DNA from: a bacterium
GTDB taxonomy: Bacteria > Fidelibacterota > Marinisomatia > Marinisomatales > JAHJCW01
NCBI GenBank assembly: GCA_018812885.1
Contig: JAHJCW010000156.1
Location: 1 to 6,651, forward strand
Reading direction: 5' to 3'
DNA length: 6,651 nt
Positions within the stretch are counted from its first letter, which is position 1. Every line of letters starts with the position of its first letter. Positions 5,896 through 6,651 of the stretch are shown one piece after another. The translations under genes and the position numbers were made by a program. The notes below the pieces were generated by a model that saw only the letters and a program-made list of their open reading frames with translations, searched no databases and was not told the origin of the DNA.

Positions 5896-6651
5896 TTAAA
5901 TATAATATCTATCCTGATCTACTTCTTCCCGTAGAATTCGTAATTCTTCTACACTGGGTTCATCATTTTGTTCAATTTTATCAGGAATGATTAATTCAAA
6001 TCCGGTATTATTTACTACGTCATTTACTGTTATACCGGGATTTAAAGCAATTAGTTTCATGCGTTTGGTATTTTCATCAAATCCTAATGTACATAAATCA
6101 GTAACAACACGATAAGGACCGGTGTTCGGTGGCAATCCCGCTTCTTCCCGGGCACCCGGTCCCGATAGATATCCGGGTGTTGTAATAAAATCAATCTTAG
6201 GCATAAATCTGCGTTTACCGTGTTGCATTATAATAATCGTTTCCCAACATGTAGAACCAACATCATTTCCACCACCCGAACCGGGCAGGCGTACCTTGGG
6301 CTTATCATGATCATCTCCAATTATTGTGGAATTCAGATTCCCATACATATCAATTTGCGCGCCACCTAAAAATCCATAGTCAACAAATCCGCATTGTCCG
6401 GCTTCCATGATATCACAAATTCCAGCCGCAACCAATCCTTTGTTAAAAGTCCGCATATCACCAACCGCTAAAGGGAGTTTCTCGAGCTGCGCTCCAATAC
6501 CTCCAAACTCAAATATTGATATTAAATTTGGGGCATGCATTTTTTGCGCAAGCGATGCTGCTAACATTGGGATTCCTGTTCCAATAAAGCAAGTCGCATT
6601 ATCTTCCATTAACCTCGAGGCAATGCTAATCAATAATTCATTTGGATTGTA
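5896..6651 (-). CDS. Class I CoA-transferase, beta subunit (glutaconate/3-oxoacid type), 5' end outside window
   Basis: Beta subunit of a heterodimeric CoA-transferase, which moves CoA between acyl groups through a glutamyl-CoA thioester; the acyl substrates are unknown. The frame stays open to the right edge: before the TTG at 6631-6633 it reads YNPNEL, continuing into LISIASRLMEDNATCFIGTGIPM (the TTG read as Leu). This matches the usual N-terminal helix and glycine turn of the family, so the TTG is an internal Leu codon and the true start lies beyond 6651. Numbering from that codon: catalytic Glu42 in FEFGGIGA (codon 6508-6510), GGAQIDMYGNLNST at 90-103, the glycine-rich LPGSGGGNDVGS at 116-127, and TTPGYLSGPGAREEAGLPPNTGP at 151-173. 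Retaining the Glu argues for a true transferase and against IpdB-like hydrolases, which I recall have lost it. An alpha-subunit gene is expected just upstream, off the window. The C-terminal tail is charged (EELRILREEVDQDRYYI). Confidence 0.92.
   Translation of the reverse strand, partial: YNPNELLISIASRLMEDNATCFIGTGIPMLAASLAQKMHAPNLISIFEFGGIGAQLEKLPLAVGDMRTFNKGLVAAGICDIMEAGQCGFVDYGFLGGAQIDMYGNLNSTIIGDDHDKPKVRLPGSGGGNDVGSTCWETIIIMQHGKRRFMPKIDFITTPGYLSGPGAREEAGLPPNTGPYRVVTDLCTLGFDENTKRMKLIALNPGITVNDVVNNTGFELIIPDKIEQNDEPSVEELRILREEVDQDRYYI

Noticed and set aside
6631..6633. TTG as the start codon of the CoA-transferase gene
   Set aside because: The frame is open to the window edge, and the upstream residues (YNPNEL) continue the expected N-terminal helix, so this is an internal Leu codon of a truncated gene.

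Overview
The window is an AT-rich bacterial segment (roughly 37-38 % GC by eye), densely coding, with two convergent gene groups that meet at about 2041-2130. The plus-strand group (1-2040) is the tail of an unidentified gene, a PLP-dependent class I/II aminotransferase and uracil phosphoribosyltransferase (upp). The minus-strand group runs from the right edge leftwards: a class I CoA-transferase beta subunit cut by the window edge, a LiaF-like membrane protein, a long NfeD-type membrane protein of the ClpP/crotonase fold, the flotillin-like protein FloA, and an unrecognised membrane-anchored Pro/Glu-rich protein.

Intergenic gaps in the minus group are 14, 50, 17 and 12 nt, so all five genes could share one transcript whose promoter lies beyond the right edge. 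NfeD-FloA-small protein in that order resembles the yqeZ-yqfA-yqfB operon of Bacillus, part of the SigW envelope-stress regulon. LiaF-family proteins are also linked to envelope stress. I read the LiaF-like, NfeD, FloA and Pro/Glu-rich genes as a membrane-organisation or envelope-stress module (inference), with a catabolic CoA-transferase gene directly upstream.

The plus-strand genes are also tightly packed. The upstream reading frame ends in an ATGA overlap with the aminotransferase, and only 4 nt separate the aminotransferase from upp. The convergent junction holds a perfect 13-bp palindrome with a GTAGAGACG...CGTCTCTAC core. I recall this core as a dispersed palindromic repeat in Bacteroidota-like and cyanobacterial genomes.

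Taxonomy cannot be fixed from this window. The TFGG (rather than TPGG) loop in NfeD, the repeat core and the AT-rich composition with good Shine-Dalgarno sites suggest an uncultured member of the FCB superphylum or a neighbour (low confidence). There are no tRNA or rRNA genes, CRISPR arrays, insertion sequences or phage genes, and no gene-free stretch longer than 90 nt. The most novel items are the composition of the four-gene membrane module, the 208-aa Pro/Glu-rich protein and the repeat architecture of the LiaF-like protein.
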